Source: Amycolatopsis sp. A133
GTDB lineage: Bacteria > Actinomycetota > Actinomycetes > Mycobacteriales > Pseudonocardiaceae
DNA length: 64,000 nucleotides
Reading direction: 5' to 3'
NCBI RefSeq assembly: GCF_031082405.1
Contig: NZ_JAVHJU010000043.1
Span: 1-64,000, forward strand
The notes beneath the pieces were generated by a model. It did not search any database and was not told the DNA's origin. It saw nothing but the letters and a program-made list of their open reading frames with translations. This document shows, piece by piece, positions 15,656 through 24,241 of the stretch; the stretch's first letter is position 1; each line of letters starts with the position of its first letter. The translations under genes and the position numbers were made by a program.

Positions 15656-16492
15656 CTAGTTGCGCGCGCCGAGCCGGGTGAACGCGCCCTTGTGCAGGGC
15701 GACGACCACCGTCGTCAACGCGAAGATCCCCGCCCACACCGGCAACGCACCGGTGGTGAGCGCAAACGCGGGCTGCCGGGCCGCCACCGTGGGCAGGACC
15801 AGCACCGCGACCCACGTCGCGACCAGCGCGTACGCCGCCCGCGTCATGCCGATCAGCCCGCCGAGCGCGAGCGTCCCCGTGGTGAAGGCCAGGCTCGGCA
15901 GCAGCCAGAGCGCGAGCGCCGTCCCGGTCAGCCACCCGGCGACGCCGAGCACCGGCAGGACGACGACGAGCACGGCCAGCGTCCGCCGCGCGATCAGGTA
16001 CAGCCCGGCGCGCGGCGTCGCGACGACGACCTCGTACGCCGGATCCAGCCCCCGCGCCCACGACACGGCGACGCCGAGCACCGGCAGCACCGGCGCGAAG
16101 AGCTGCACCGCCGTCACGTCGAGCATCGAGCGCCCGATGTGGTCGAACACCACCGCGAGCAGCGTGACCAGCACGATCATCGCCAGCCACGGCAGCATCA
16201 CCGGGGTGGCCCAGGTGTTGAGCCACCGCCGCCGGCGCCGCCGCGGCCGGGGCTGGGACTGGAGCTGCGGCTGGGCCTGGGGCCCGTGGAACGGGCCAGC
16301 GGACAGCTGGACCTCCACCGCCAGCCGGTTCCAGACCAGGTCCACCACCGGCTGGACCGGCGCCACCTCGGCGAGCCGCGCCCGGCACACCGGGCACGTC
16401 TCGAGGTGGGCCTCGAGGCCCCACAGCTGGTCACCCGGGAGGTCGTCGCCCGCCACGTACGCGGCGATGAGCCGGTCCGGCGCATGGTTCAT
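15656..16492 (-). CDS. Zinc-finger (ZAS-like) multi-span membrane protein, putative anti-sigma factor
   Basis: 278 aa. The N terminus carries HLETCPVC (H-x3-C-x2-C, about residues 29-36), the anti-sigma zinc motif, on a short cytoplasmic domain. An Arg-rich stretch (PRPRRRRRRW) and about six membrane spans follow. It overlaps the sigma factor gene by 4 bp (ATGA), the standard arrangement of a cognate sigma/anti-sigma pair. Unlike typical single-span anti-sigma factors it has a large membrane domain resembling ABC-2 permeases, so it may link transporter state to sigma release. That link is inference. Confidence 0.78.
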   Translation of the reverse strand: MNHAPDRLIAAYVAGDDLPGDQLWGLEAHLETCPVCRARLAEVAPVQPVVDLVWNRLAVEVQLSAGPFHGPQAQPQLQSQPRPRRRRRRWLNTWATPVMLPWLAMIVLVTLLAVVFDHIGRSMLDVTAVQLFAPVLPVLGVAVSWARGLDPAYEVVVATPRAGLYLIARRTLAVLVVVLPVLGVAGWLTGTALALWLLPSLAFTTGTLALGGLIGMTRAAYALVATWVAVLVLPTVAARQPAFALTTGALPVWAGIFALTTVVVALHKGAFTRLGARN

Positions 16493-17055
16493 GACAGTGC
16501 CTCCCGCATCGCGATCCGCGCCCGGCGAGCGCGGGTCTTGACGGTTCCTTCCGGCAGTCCCAGCAGGACGGCGGTTTCGCGGACGGTCAGCCCGTCGAGC
16601 ACCATCGCCTGCAGCACCTCCCGCAGCTCCGGTGCGAGGTCGCGCAGCGCGGCGCCGACCTCGTCGCCCACCGTCGCCGCCAGCGCTTCGTCTTCGGCCG
16701 CCACCACCGGTGCGACGTCGAGGGCCACCTCCGGCGGCGGCTGCGCGTGGTGCGCCCGGCGCCGGAAGGCGTCGACCAGCCGGCGCGCGGCGATCGTCCA
16801 CACCCAGCCGACCGCGCTCCCGCCGGTGGCGGCGCCCGCGAACGAGCCCGCCGCCCGCCAGACGGCCAGGAACGTCTCCTGCATGACCTCCGCGACGATC
16901 TGCTCGTCCGCGCACCGGCGGCGCAGGCGCACGGCGAGCCAGGGCGACGTGCGACGGTAGAGCTCCTCGAACGCCGCGCGATCGCCCTTGGCCGTGCGCC
17001 GGACGAGGTGCTCCTCGTCGGCGTCCTCCAGTGGCTTCTGTCTCACACCAGGCAA
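16489..17055 (-). CDS. ECF-type RNA polymerase sigma factor
   Basis: 188 aa. Region 2 (about 14-85) includes AAFEELYRRTSPWLAVRLRRR and EVMQETFLAVWR. Region 4 (about 125-180) includes LAPELREVLQAMVLDGLTVRETAVLLGLPEGTVKTRARRARI. First gene of an operon with the zinc-finger protein, ATPase, permease and membrane protein. The start is uncertain: TTG 17055 or GTG 17046, neither with a clear RBS. The sigma probably transcribes its own operon; no promoter motif could be verified. Confidence 0.9.
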   Translation of the reverse strand: MPGVRQKPLEDADEEHLVRRTAKGDRAAFEELYRRTSPWLAVRLRRRCADEQIVAEVMQETFLAVWRAAGSFAGAATGGSAVGWVWTIAARRLVDAFRRRAHHAQPPPEVALDVAPVVAAEDEALAATVGDEVGAALRDLAPELREVLQAMVLDGLTVRETAVLLGLPEGTVKTRARRARIAMREALS

Positions 17056-17100
17056 GACGCCGGAAGCCCGGAAACGGTTCTCACCCGATTGTGTGCTGCG

Positions 17101-18033
17101 TCACACTGGACGTGAGGGCCAGAACTTCCGCCAGCCGTCGGCCTCGAGGGTGGTCGGCTCCAGCCCGGCGTCACGGGCGGCCTGCTCGGCGGCCTGGATG
17201 TCCTTCGCGAACTGCTTCGCCAATCCCCTGAGCTCACCCTCGGCGTCGACCCCCGCGCGGCGCGCCGTGGCCGCGATGCGGAACAGCTGGGCGGCGGCAC
17301 TGGTCCCCTCGGGGAAGAGGTCGAGCGGGATGCCGGCGCGTCCGGAACGCTGCCCCAGCTTGCCGGCCAGCGCGACCGCGGGCTGGCCGAGCGCCACGCC
17401 GTCCACAATGGACCGACGCTGTTTCTCGCGCTGCTTCAGCTCTTCCCACTTGAGGTTCTGGTGCTCGACCGTGTGCACCTCGTCGGCGCCGGCGAAGACG
17501 TGCGGGTGCCGCCCGACCAGCTTCGCGACGAGCCCCGCGGCGACGTCGTCGATGCCGAACGGGTCTTCGGCGTCTTCGGCCCCGACGCGCGCGTGGAAGA
17601 GCACCTGCAGCAGGACGTCGCCGAGCTCCTCGCGCAGCGCCTCGCGGTCGCCTTCTTCGATGGCGTCGAGCAGCTCGTAGGTCTCCTCGACCAGGTACTG
17701 CCGCAGCGAATCGTGCGTCTGCACCGCGTCCCACGGGCAGCCGCCCGGCGAGCGGAGCCGGTCCATCACGTCGGCGGCCTCGACCAGGGGCGGCACCGGC
17801 GTCTCGATGACGTCGGCGCCGGTCGCGATGAGCAGCGCCGCCGCGGGCTCGTCCCGGGAACCGGCGAGCAGCACGACGTCCTTCAGCGAAGGGGCCTCGA
17901 TGACGGCCGGGACGCCGAACGCGGCCGGATCGACGTCCGTGGCCGCGTAGACGGCGGGAGACTCACGCAGGATCTTGAGTGCCGCGCCGGGCAGCGTCGT
18001 CCCGCGGACGACTACGACGACCCCCCTGCTCAC
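17101..18033 (-). CDS. mazG: Nucleoside triphosphate pyrophosphohydrolase MazG
   Basis: 310 aa. The N-terminal ~100 residues are a variable domain. The all-alpha NTP-PPase domain (about 105-220) has CPWDAVQTHDSL, the metal-binding EETYELLDAIEEGD and EELGDVLLQVLFHA (ExxE...ExxD), and DVAAGLVAKLVGRHPHVFAG. It hydrolyses NTPs to NMPs, cleaning damaged nucleotides or lowering (p)ppGpp effects. It lies in the conserved mfd-mazG-eno neighbourhood. GTG start overlaps the stop of the upstream SurA-like gene by 4 bp. Confidence 0.93.
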   Translation of the reverse strand: MSRGVVVVVRGTTLPGAALKILRESPAVYAATDVDPAAFGVPAVIEAPSLKDVVLLAGSRDEPAAALLIATGADVIETPVPPLVEAADVMDRLRSPGGCPWDAVQTHDSLRQYLVEETYELLDAIEEGDREALREELGDVLLQVLFHARVGAEDAEDPFGIDDVAAGLVAKLVGRHPHVFAGADEVHTVEHQNLKWEELKQREKQRRSIVDGVALGQPAVALAGKLGQRSGRAGIPLDLFPEGTSAAAQLFRIAATARRAGVDAEGELRGLAKQFAKDIQAAEQAARDAGLEPTTLEADGWRKFWPSRPV

Positions 18034-19091
18034 TGCCGGCTACGACCGGAACCACCTGGGGACAGCACGATGCCCTGGGCGGCGTCCTCGTTCGCCACGA
18101 CGTTCATGGCCACCACGTCCCACACGCCGTACCGCTTGTTGACCCGCACGCCGAGCTCGTCGAACAGCGGCTGCACCTGCCGCATGCCGGCCGCGGTCTT
18201 CGTGGCGGCGTCGAGGTCGGGCGCCTGCTCGGTGGCGACGGGCTTGTCCGTGCGCTGCCGGACCACCCCGACGAACCAGCCGCCCTGGTTGCCCGGGAAG
18301 GGGAAGACCACGGCGGAGCCGACCGGCGAACCGAAGAGCGGCCCGGCGGCGAGCGCGCCCGCCTGGGCGGCCGGCAGCGCCTCGCCGACGCCGGCGAACG
18401 GCGGGATCGATTCGGCGCCCTGCCCCATCTGGGTCGCCCGCTGCCGCAGCGCGGACAGGTACTGGACGTCGGCGCCGATCCGCTTGGCCGAAGCCGCCGG
18501 GTCGGCGGCGAACTGCCGGGCGAGGTCGACGGCGGTCTTCTTCGCTTCGGGTCCCTCGATCGCGGCGCCGGTCGTGGCGTCCGGCACCAGACCGACCGAG
18601 GTGTAGTCGAAGGTGACCGAGGCGTTCGGCACGACCTTGTCGGCCAGCGCCTGGGCGAGGAAGGTGTCGGTCAGCTCCTCGCGGTGGTCGCGCGTGCGGG
18701 CGACGACCTGGCTGACCGCCTGGGTCTCGTTGCTCGCGTCCGCGGGAACCGGGCCGTTGAGGGGATCCTTGGCCAGCTGGGCGTCGATCTGCGCGTAGTT
18801 CGGCGTGATGCCCTGCTTTTCGGCGGCCTTGACGAGCAGCTCGTGCAGGACGAGCTGGCTGACGACGGCCCGGCCGACCAGTTCGAGCTTGTGCTCGCTC
18901 GCGAGCTTCTGCGCGTACGGCTGTTCGCGGACGGCTTTGTCGATCAGTTCCTGCACCCGGTCGATCGAGATGGTGCGGTCCCCGATGACGGCGGCGGCAC
19001 CGACCTGGCTGGGACCCGAGCCGCACCCGGCGAGCAGAAGAGCACCGGCAACAACCGCGACCAGCGCGCGAGGGCGCCCCATGATCCGCAT
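18030..19091 (-). CDS. SurA-like peptidyl-prolyl isomerase/chaperone lipoprotein
   Basis: 353 aa. A lipoprotein signal peptide ends LLLAGCGSG (Cys about residue 21). The next ~160 residues are the alpha-helical SurA N-domain type (ISIDRVQELIDKAVRE ... VSQLVLHELLVKAAEKQGI). The rest is a degenerate PpiC-like region with SPVGSAVVFPFPGNQGGWFVGVV. It probably assists folding of exported proteins outside the membrane. ATG 19091 puts the signal peptide at the N terminus; the frame stays open further upstream without support. It overlaps mazG by 4 bp. Confidence 0.82.
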   Translation of the reverse strand: MRIMGRPRALVAVVAGALLLAGCGSGPSQVGAAAVIGDRTISIDRVQELIDKAVREQPYAQKLASEHKLELVGRAVVSQLVLHELLVKAAEKQGITPNYAQIDAQLAKDPLNGPVPADASNETQAVSQVVARTRDHREELTDTFLAQALADKVVPNASVTFDYTSVGLVPDATTGAAIEGPEAKKTAVDLARQFAADPAASAKRIGADVQYLSALRQRATQMGQGAESIPPFAGVGEALPAAQAGALAAGPLFGSPVGSAVVFPFPGNQGGWFVGVVRQRTDKPVATEQAPDLDAATKTAAGMRQVQPLFDELGVRVNKRYGVWDVVAMNVVANEDAAQGIVLSPGGSGRSRQ

Positions 19092-19167
19092 CACAGGCCA
19101 TACCCTCTCACACCATCGCCCCCGAAACGCAACACCCATGGCGTGGCGGCGGCGGTAATGTCGACTT

Positions 19168-19575
19168 ATGGACCATTGGCTGACCATCGAGGTGTTCGAC
19201 GGAGAGCATTCGGCGTCGCTGTGGCGCCTGTCCCGCGGTGACGCACTCACCGAAGCGGCCCTGACGAACGGCGCTGAGCAGTGGGTTTGGCACGAGCACC
19301 GGTGGGGCGTGGTGCTGGAGATCGAGTTTTCGACGGAGGAGCGGCGCGACGCGTTCCGGCAGCTGCCGGTCGTGACGGCGGCGCTGGACGCGGTGCCGGA
19401 CCCGGCGCGGGGGCTGCTGGTGTACCCGGGGCGGGGCGGGGGTGCGGGGTCACGGATGCCGCGGAACCCCCGGCCGTTGCCGATGGCGGGGGCCGGGGCG
19501 GTTCCGGTGCCGGTGGAGTCGGTGCGGATGGGTTTGGCGGAGGCTTTGCCGCCGATGTTCAGCGAAGTTTGCTGA
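19168..19575 (+). CDS. Conserved hypothetical protein
   Basis: 135 aa. The N-terminal ~85 residues look like a small alpha/beta domain (MDHWLTIEVFDGEHSASLWR, then EQWVWHEHRWGVVLEIEFSTEERRDAFRQLPVVTAALD). The tail is Gly/Pro-rich. No motif I recognise and no signal peptide. It overlaps tail-to-tail by 17 bp with the DUF397 gene. Probably real because the coding pattern is clean and the N-terminal domain is well formed. Confidence 0.6.
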   Translation: MDHWLTIEVFDGEHSASLWRLSRGDALTEAALTNGAEQWVWHEHRWGVVLEIEFSTEERRDAFRQLPVVTAALDAVPDPARGLLVYPGRGGGAGSRMPRNPRPLPMAGAGAVPVPVESVRMGLAEALPPMFSEVC

Positions 19576-19720
19576 GGAGTTCTCGCCAGGCCGGGGTGGA
19601 GGCGGTGAGGTGGCCGCCTTCGCGGTCTTTGGTGTCCCGGATCAGGACCTCGGGGCCGGTGGCGACCTCGACACAGTCGCCTTGACTGCTATAGGTGCTC
19701 TTGCGCCAGGCTTCGGGCAT
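19559..19720 (-). CDS. DUF397 domain protein
   Basis: 53 aa, almost wholly one DUF397 domain: WRKSTYSSQGDCVEVA, VLIRDTKDREGGHLT and AWRELLSKL. Such proteins sit next to DUF5753/XRE regulators in actinomycetes and probably act with them in a regulator/antagonist pair. ATG 19720 has GGAGGAG 4 nt upstream. It starts inside the 3' end of the XRE gene (32-bp overlap), so translation is coupled. Confidence 0.88.
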   Translation of the reverse strand: MPEAWRKSTYSSQGDCVEVATGPEVLIRDTKDREGGHLTASTPAWRELLSKLR

Positions 19721-20549
19721 CTGCTCCTCCGATGAGGTCGGCGATGAACTGCTTTGAGTTTGCCTCATCGAGGGCGCCACCTTCTAGGCCGCTTAGCACT
19801 CTTCGGTAAGCCTCGATCTCCCGTGGTTCCTCCAGGTACAGCGAGGTCACCTCGCTTTCGATGCAGACGACCGGCTGGTACGAGTCCGACTCCATCAGCT
19901 GGAAATGCCCGGCCGAGGCGGCGTGCCCACCCAGTCTCGCGGGGACGATCCGGACGGTGGTGTTCTGCTGGGCAGATATCCGCAAGAGCTGCCTGAGCTG
20001 GCCGATCATCACGCTCGGAGGGCCGACCGGCAGGAGAAGCACGAATTCGTGCAGGAAAAACCGAAATCGCACACGCGGCCTGGTGAGGATCGCCTGTCGT
20101 GACAGCCTGGCAAAAACGTGCTCATCCAGCTTGTCGAGTTCGGGCTGGTTGCCCATCTCGATCGCCAGATTGCGGGCATAGTCGCCCGTTTGCAGCAATC
20201 CCGGCACCACGTTCGCCTGGAAGACCGAGATGGCATTGGCGTGCTCTTCGAGGCTTATCAGAGTACGGATGTTCTCAGAGCGTTCGAGCAAGCCCGGGTT
20301 GCGCATTTCGTCGCCCATGGCCATCAGCTCGCGGTATTCCTCACCCCGGAACCCGAGCGTCGTCAGAAACCGGGCCAGGTGCACCGGACTCGGCCGGGCG
20401 CGGCCGCGGGTCACCGCCGAGACCCATTGTGCGCTCATCTCCAGGCGCCGGGACATTTCCCGGACGCCCCAGCCCTTCTCCGCCATGCGCTGGAGCAGCC
20501 GGTCGCCGAGCTGCCGGGCCCGGATGTTCGGCTCGCGATATTCCGCCAT
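19689..20549 (-). CDS. XRE-family regulator with DUF5753 domain
   Basis: 286 aa. The helix-turn-helix (about residues 10-65) contains LGDRLLQRMAEKGWGVREMSRRLEMSAQWVSAVTRG. A DUF5753 domain (about 95-275) follows, with VVPGLLQTGDYAR, ARLSRQAIL and the conserved GGHAASAGHF. This is the WhiJ-like regulator class seen beside DUF397 proteins in Streptomyces and relatives. ATG 20549 gives the usual N terminus. It is near mfd but reads as its own small operon with DUF397. The signal it responds to is unknown. Confidence 0.9.
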   Translation of the reverse strand: MAEYREPNIRARQLGDRLLQRMAEKGWGVREMSRRLEMSAQWVSAVTRGRARPSPVHLARFLTTLGFRGEEYRELMAMGDEMRNPGLLERSENIRTLISLEEHANAISVFQANVVPGLLQTGDYARNLAIEMGNQPELDKLDEHVFARLSRQAILTRPRVRFRFFLHEFVLLLPVGPPSVMIGQLRQLLRISAQQNTTVRIVPARLGGHAASAGHFQLMESDSYQPVVCIESEVTSLYLEEPREIEAYRRVLSGLEGGALDEANSKQFIADLIGGADARSLAQEHL

Positions 20550-20634
20550 GGGCCGAACGTAGGGCCGCAAGCACAAGAAACCCCGGCGCCACAACGGAAA
20601 GTCCCCCGAAATGGCGCCGGGTGTCCGCTCCCCT

Positions 20635-23600
20635 TTACACCGCCGCGGGCTTCTTCGTCAGCTGCACCAGCAGCTTCGTGCACCACTCCAGCAGCTCTTC
20701 GTCCCGCAGTGTCGGCGCACCGATCCGCCCACCGGCCGGACCCTCCGTCGGCTTCGGCACCGACACCGTGTTCGTCACCGCCTTGAACACCGCCTTCGGG
20801 TACAGCCGCTTCAACCGCACCATCTGCGAGTCCAGCAACGGCAACGGCGCGAACCGGATCGTGTTGCCCTGGACCGCCACCTCCGTCACGCCCGCCTCGC
20901 GGCACGTGTGCCGGAACTTCGCCACCGCCAGCAACCGGTTGACCGGTGCCGGCGGCTGGCCGTACCGGTCGATCAGCTCTTCGCGGACCGCGTCCAGGCC
21001 CTCGGTGTCCGGCGCCGCCGCGATCTTGCGGTACGCCTCCAGGCGCAGCCGCTCGCCCGGCACGTAGTCGTGCGGGATGTGGGCGTCGATCGGGAGGTCG
21101 ACGCGGACGTCGGCCATCTCTTCGTCCTCCGCCGGATCCGCGCCCGCGTGGCGGCGGAACGCGTCGACCGCTTCGCCGACCAACCGCACGTACAGGTCGA
21201 AACCGACGCCCGCGATGTGCCCGGACTGCTCCGCACCGAGGATGTTGCCCGCGCCGCGGATCTCCAGGTCCTTCATCGCGACCGCCATGCCCGCGCCGAG
21301 CTCGGTGTTCTGGGCGATCGTCGCCAAGCGGTCGTGGGCCATCTCCGTCAGCGGGGCCTCCGGCGGGTACAGGAAGTACGCGTACCCGCGCTCGCGCCCA
21401 CGCCCGACCCGGCCGCGCAGCTGGTGCAGCTGTGCCAAACCCAGCAGGTCGCCGCGCTCGACCAGCAGCGTGTTGGCGTTCGAGATGTCCAGCCCGGTCT
21501 CGACGATCGTCGTGCACACCAGGACGTCGTACTCGTTCTCCCAGAAGCCCTGGATGATCTTTTCGAGCTTGTCCTCGTTCATCTGGCCGTGCGCGGTGAC
21601 GACCCGCGCCTCCGGCACCAGCTCGCGGATCCGCCGCGCCGCCTTCTCGATCGAGGAGACGCGGTTGTGGACGTAGAAGACCTGGCCGTCGCGCAGCAGC
21701 TCACGCCGGATGGCCGCGCCGACCTGCTTGTCGTCGTACGCGCCGACGTAGGTCAGGATCGGGTGGCGGTCTTCCGGCGGGGTCAGGATCGTCGACATCT
21801 CGCGGATCCCGGCCAGCGACATCTCCAGCGTGCGCGGGATCGGCGTCGCGGACATCGTGAGCACGTCGACGTGCGTGCGCAGCGCCTTGATGTGCTCCTT
21901 GTGCTCGACGCCGAACCGCTGCTCCTCGTCGACGATGATCAGGCCCAGGTCCTTCCAGCGGACGCCGGTCTGCAGCAGGCGGTGCGTGCCGATGACGATG
22001 TCGATCTCGCCGCTGGCCAGCTGCTCCAAGGTCGCGTCGGTCTCGCTCTTGGCGGAGAACCGCGACAGACCGCGGATCTTCACCGGGAACGAGCGCATGC
22101 GCTCGGTGAACGTGTTCAGGTGCTGCTGGGCGAGCAGCGTCGTCGGGACGAGGACGGCGACCTGCTTGCCGTCCTGCACCGCCTTGAACGCCGCCCGCAC
22201 GGCGATCTCCGTCTTGCCGTAGCCGACGTCGCCGCAGATGACGCGGTCCATCGGGACGCCGCGTTCCATGTCCGCCTTGACCTCGTCGATCGCGGCGAGC
22301 TGGTCGTTCGTCTCCGTGAACGGGAACGCGTCTTCCAGCTCGCCCTGCCACGGCGTGTCCGGGCCGAACGCGTGCCCGGGCGCGGACTGGCGCGCGGCGT
22401 ACAGCTGGACGAGCTCCGCGGCGATCTCCTTGACCGCCTTCTTGGCCTTGGCCTTGGTGTTCTTCCAGTCGGAGCCGCCGAGCTTGTTCAGCGTGGGCAG
22501 CTCGCCGCCGACGTAGCGGGAGACCTCGTCGAGCTGGTCGGTGGGCACGAACAGGCGGTCGCCCGGGTGGCCGCGCTTCGACGACGCGTACTCCAGCAGG
22601 AGGTATTCGCGGGTGGCGCCGGCGACCGTCCGCTGGACCATCTCGACGAACCGGCCGATGCCGTGCTGTTCGTGCACGACGTAGTCGCCGGCCTTGAGCG
22701 CGAGCGGGTCGACCGCGTTGCGCCGCCGGGACGGCATCTTGGTGTTCAAGTCCTTTGTGGACGTTCCCGCGCCCGCGCCGCGGCCGGTGAGGTCCGCTTC
22801 GCTCAGCACGACCAGCGCGCGCTCCGGCGAGACGAACCCGTCGGTGAGGCCGCCGCAGGTGACCGTGACCATGCCCGGGGCCGGAGTGCCCTTGAGGCCG
22901 TCGCCGGCCTGGGTCGCCGGGACGTCGGCGGCCGAGAGCTGCTCCACCGCGCGCGCCGCGGTGCCGTGGCCGGCGACGACGAGCACCGCCGTGCCGCCCG
23001 CCGCCGTGTGCGCGCGCAGGTCCGTCATCGCGCGCTCGAGCTCGCCGCGGTAGGCGGGCGCGGCCTCGATCGAGACGCGGTAGACGTCGGGGTCTTCGCT
23101 GGTCAGCTGGGTGATCGTCCACCAGGCGCGCTTGGTGTCCTGCGCGTGGGACGCGATCTCGTCGAGGCCGCGGTAGGCCGACGCGCCGAGGTCGATCGGA
23201 GCCTGGCCACCCGCCGCGGCCGTCGTCCAGGACGCTTCGAGGAACTCCTGGCCGGTGCGGACGAGGTCGGCGGCGCGGGCGCGGATCTTCTCCGGATCGG
23301 TGAGCAGGACGTGCGTGCCGGCCGGCATCGCGTCGGTGAGCACCTCCAGCTCGCCTTCGCAGAGGACCGGGATGAGCGCCTCCATGCCCTCGACCGGGAT
23401 GCCGTCGGCGAGCTTGGTGAGCATCTCGGCCAGGTGCGCGTCCGCTTCGTAGGTCTTCGCCAGCTCCGCGGCCTTTTCCTTGACCGGCGGCGTGAGCAGC
23501 AGCTCGCGGCACGGCGGCGCGGTGACCCGCGGGATCTCGCCGGGCAGCGACCGCTGGTCGGAAACGGCGAACGCGCGGATCTCGCTGACCTCGTCGCCCC

Positions 23601-24204
23601 AGAACTCCACCCGGACGGGGTGCTGCGCGGTGGGGCCGAACAGGTCGAGGATGCCGCCGCGGACAGCGAACTCGCCGCGCTTCTCGACCATGTCGACGCG
23701 GGTGTAGGCCAGCTCGACCAGCCGTTCGAGGAGGCCCTCGAAACTCTGTTCCTCGCCGACGACGAGGTCGACCGGGGCGAGGGAGCCGAGACCGGGCGCC
23801 ATGGGCTGGATCAGGCTGCGGACGGTGGCGACGACCACCCGCAGGTCGTCGTCGCCGGTCTTCAGCCGGTGCAGCACCTCGAGGCGGCGGCCGACGGTGT
23901 CCGCGCGCGGCGAGAGGCGCTCGTGCGGGAGGGTTTCCCAGGACGGGAAGTCGGTGACTCTGCCGGTGCCGAGGAGCGCGCCGAGTGACGCGGTCAGCTC
24001 GTCGGCCTCGCGGCCGGTGGCGGTGACGGCGAGCACGGGCTTGCCGGCGCCGTCGTCGGAGGCGACGGCGGCGGCGACGAGCTGCCGCGCGGCGATCGGG
24101 CCCTGGAGCTCGAGCAGCGGCGCACCGGCGCGCTCGACCACGCCGCGCAAGGCCGCGTCGGGAAGGATGGCGGTGAGGAGTCCGGACAGTGGAGCGTCGG
24201 TCAC
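20635..24204 (-). CDS. mfd: Transcription-repair coupling factor Mfd
   Basis: 1189 aa. ATP-driven DNA translocase that removes RNA polymerase stalled at lesions and recruits UvrA. Domains in order: UvrB-like N-terminal part (1-400); CarD-like RNA polymerase interaction domain with LKAGDYVVHEQHGIGRFVEM (about 490-560); SF2 helicase lobe 1 with ICGDVGYGKTE (Walker A) and IIVDEEQRF (DEEQ); lobe 2 with VLVCTTIVETGLDI and QLRGRVGRG; C-terminal D7 domain with PVNRLLAVAKFRHTCREAG. Full length. The gene stands alone on the minus strand. Confidence 0.97.
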   Translation of the reverse strand: MTDAPLSGLLTAILPDAALRGVVERAGAPLLELQGPIAARQLVAAAVASDDGAGKPVLAVTATGREADELTASLGALLGTGRVTDFPSWETLPHERLSPRADTVGRRLEVLHRLKTGDDDLRVVVATVRSLIQPMAPGLGSLAPVDLVVGEEQSFEGLLERLVELAYTRVDMVEKRGEFAVRGGILDLFGPTAQHPVRVEFWGDEVSEIRAFAVSDQRSLPGEIPRVTAPPCRELLLTPPVKEKAAELAKTYEADAHLAEMLTKLADGIPVEGMEALIPVLCEGELEVLTDAMPAGTHVLLTDPEKIRARAADLVRTGQEFLEASWTTAAAGGQAPIDLGASAYRGLDEIASHAQDTKRAWWTITQLTSEDPDVYRVSIEAAPAYRGELERAMTDLRAHTAAGGTAVLVVAGHGTAARAVEQLSAADVPATQAGDGLKGTPAPGMVTVTCGGLTDGFVSPERALVVLSEADLTGRGAGAGTSTKDLNTKMPSRRRNAVDPLALKAGDYVVHEQHGIGRFVEMVQRTVAGATREYLLLEYASSKRGHPGDRLFVPTDQLDEVSRYVGGELPTLNKLGGSDWKNTKAKAKKAVKEIAAELVQLYAARQSAPGHAFGPDTPWQGELEDAFPFTETNDQLAAIDEVKADMERGVPMDRVICGDVGYGKTEIAVRAAFKAVQDGKQVAVLVPTTLLAQQHLNTFTERMRSFPVKIRGLSRFSAKSETDATLEQLASGEIDIVIGTHRLLQTGVRWKDLGLIIVDEEQRFGVEHKEHIKALRTHVDVLTMSATPIPRTLEMSLAGIREMSTILTPPEDRHPILTYVGAYDDKQVGAAIRRELLRDGQVFYVHNRVSSIEKAARRIRELVPEARVVTAHGQMNEDKLEKIIQGFWENEYDVLVCTTIVETGLDISNANTLLVERGDLLGLAQLHQLRGRVGRGRERGYAYFLYPPEAPLTEMAHDRLATIAQNTELGAGMAVAMKDLEIRGAGNILGAEQSGHIAGVGFDLYVRLVGEAVDAFRRHAGADPAEDEEMADVRVDLPIDAHIPHDYVPGERLRLEAYRKIAAAPDTEGLDAVREELIDRYGQPPAPVNRLLAVAKFRHTCREAGVTEVAVQGNTIRFAPLPLLDSQMVRLKRLYPKAVFKAVTNTVSVPKPTEGPAGGRIGAPTLRDEELLEWCTKLLVQLTKKPAAV

Positions 24205-24241
24205 GGTCCCAGCCTACGTGCCACCCCCGACAGGTTTCCGA

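Noticed and set aside
20611..23988. Very long plus-strand open frame opposite mfd
   Set aside because: An antisense frame created by high GC third positions; the translated sequence is Arg/Ala/Val-rich with no domain, and mfd is complete on the other strand.
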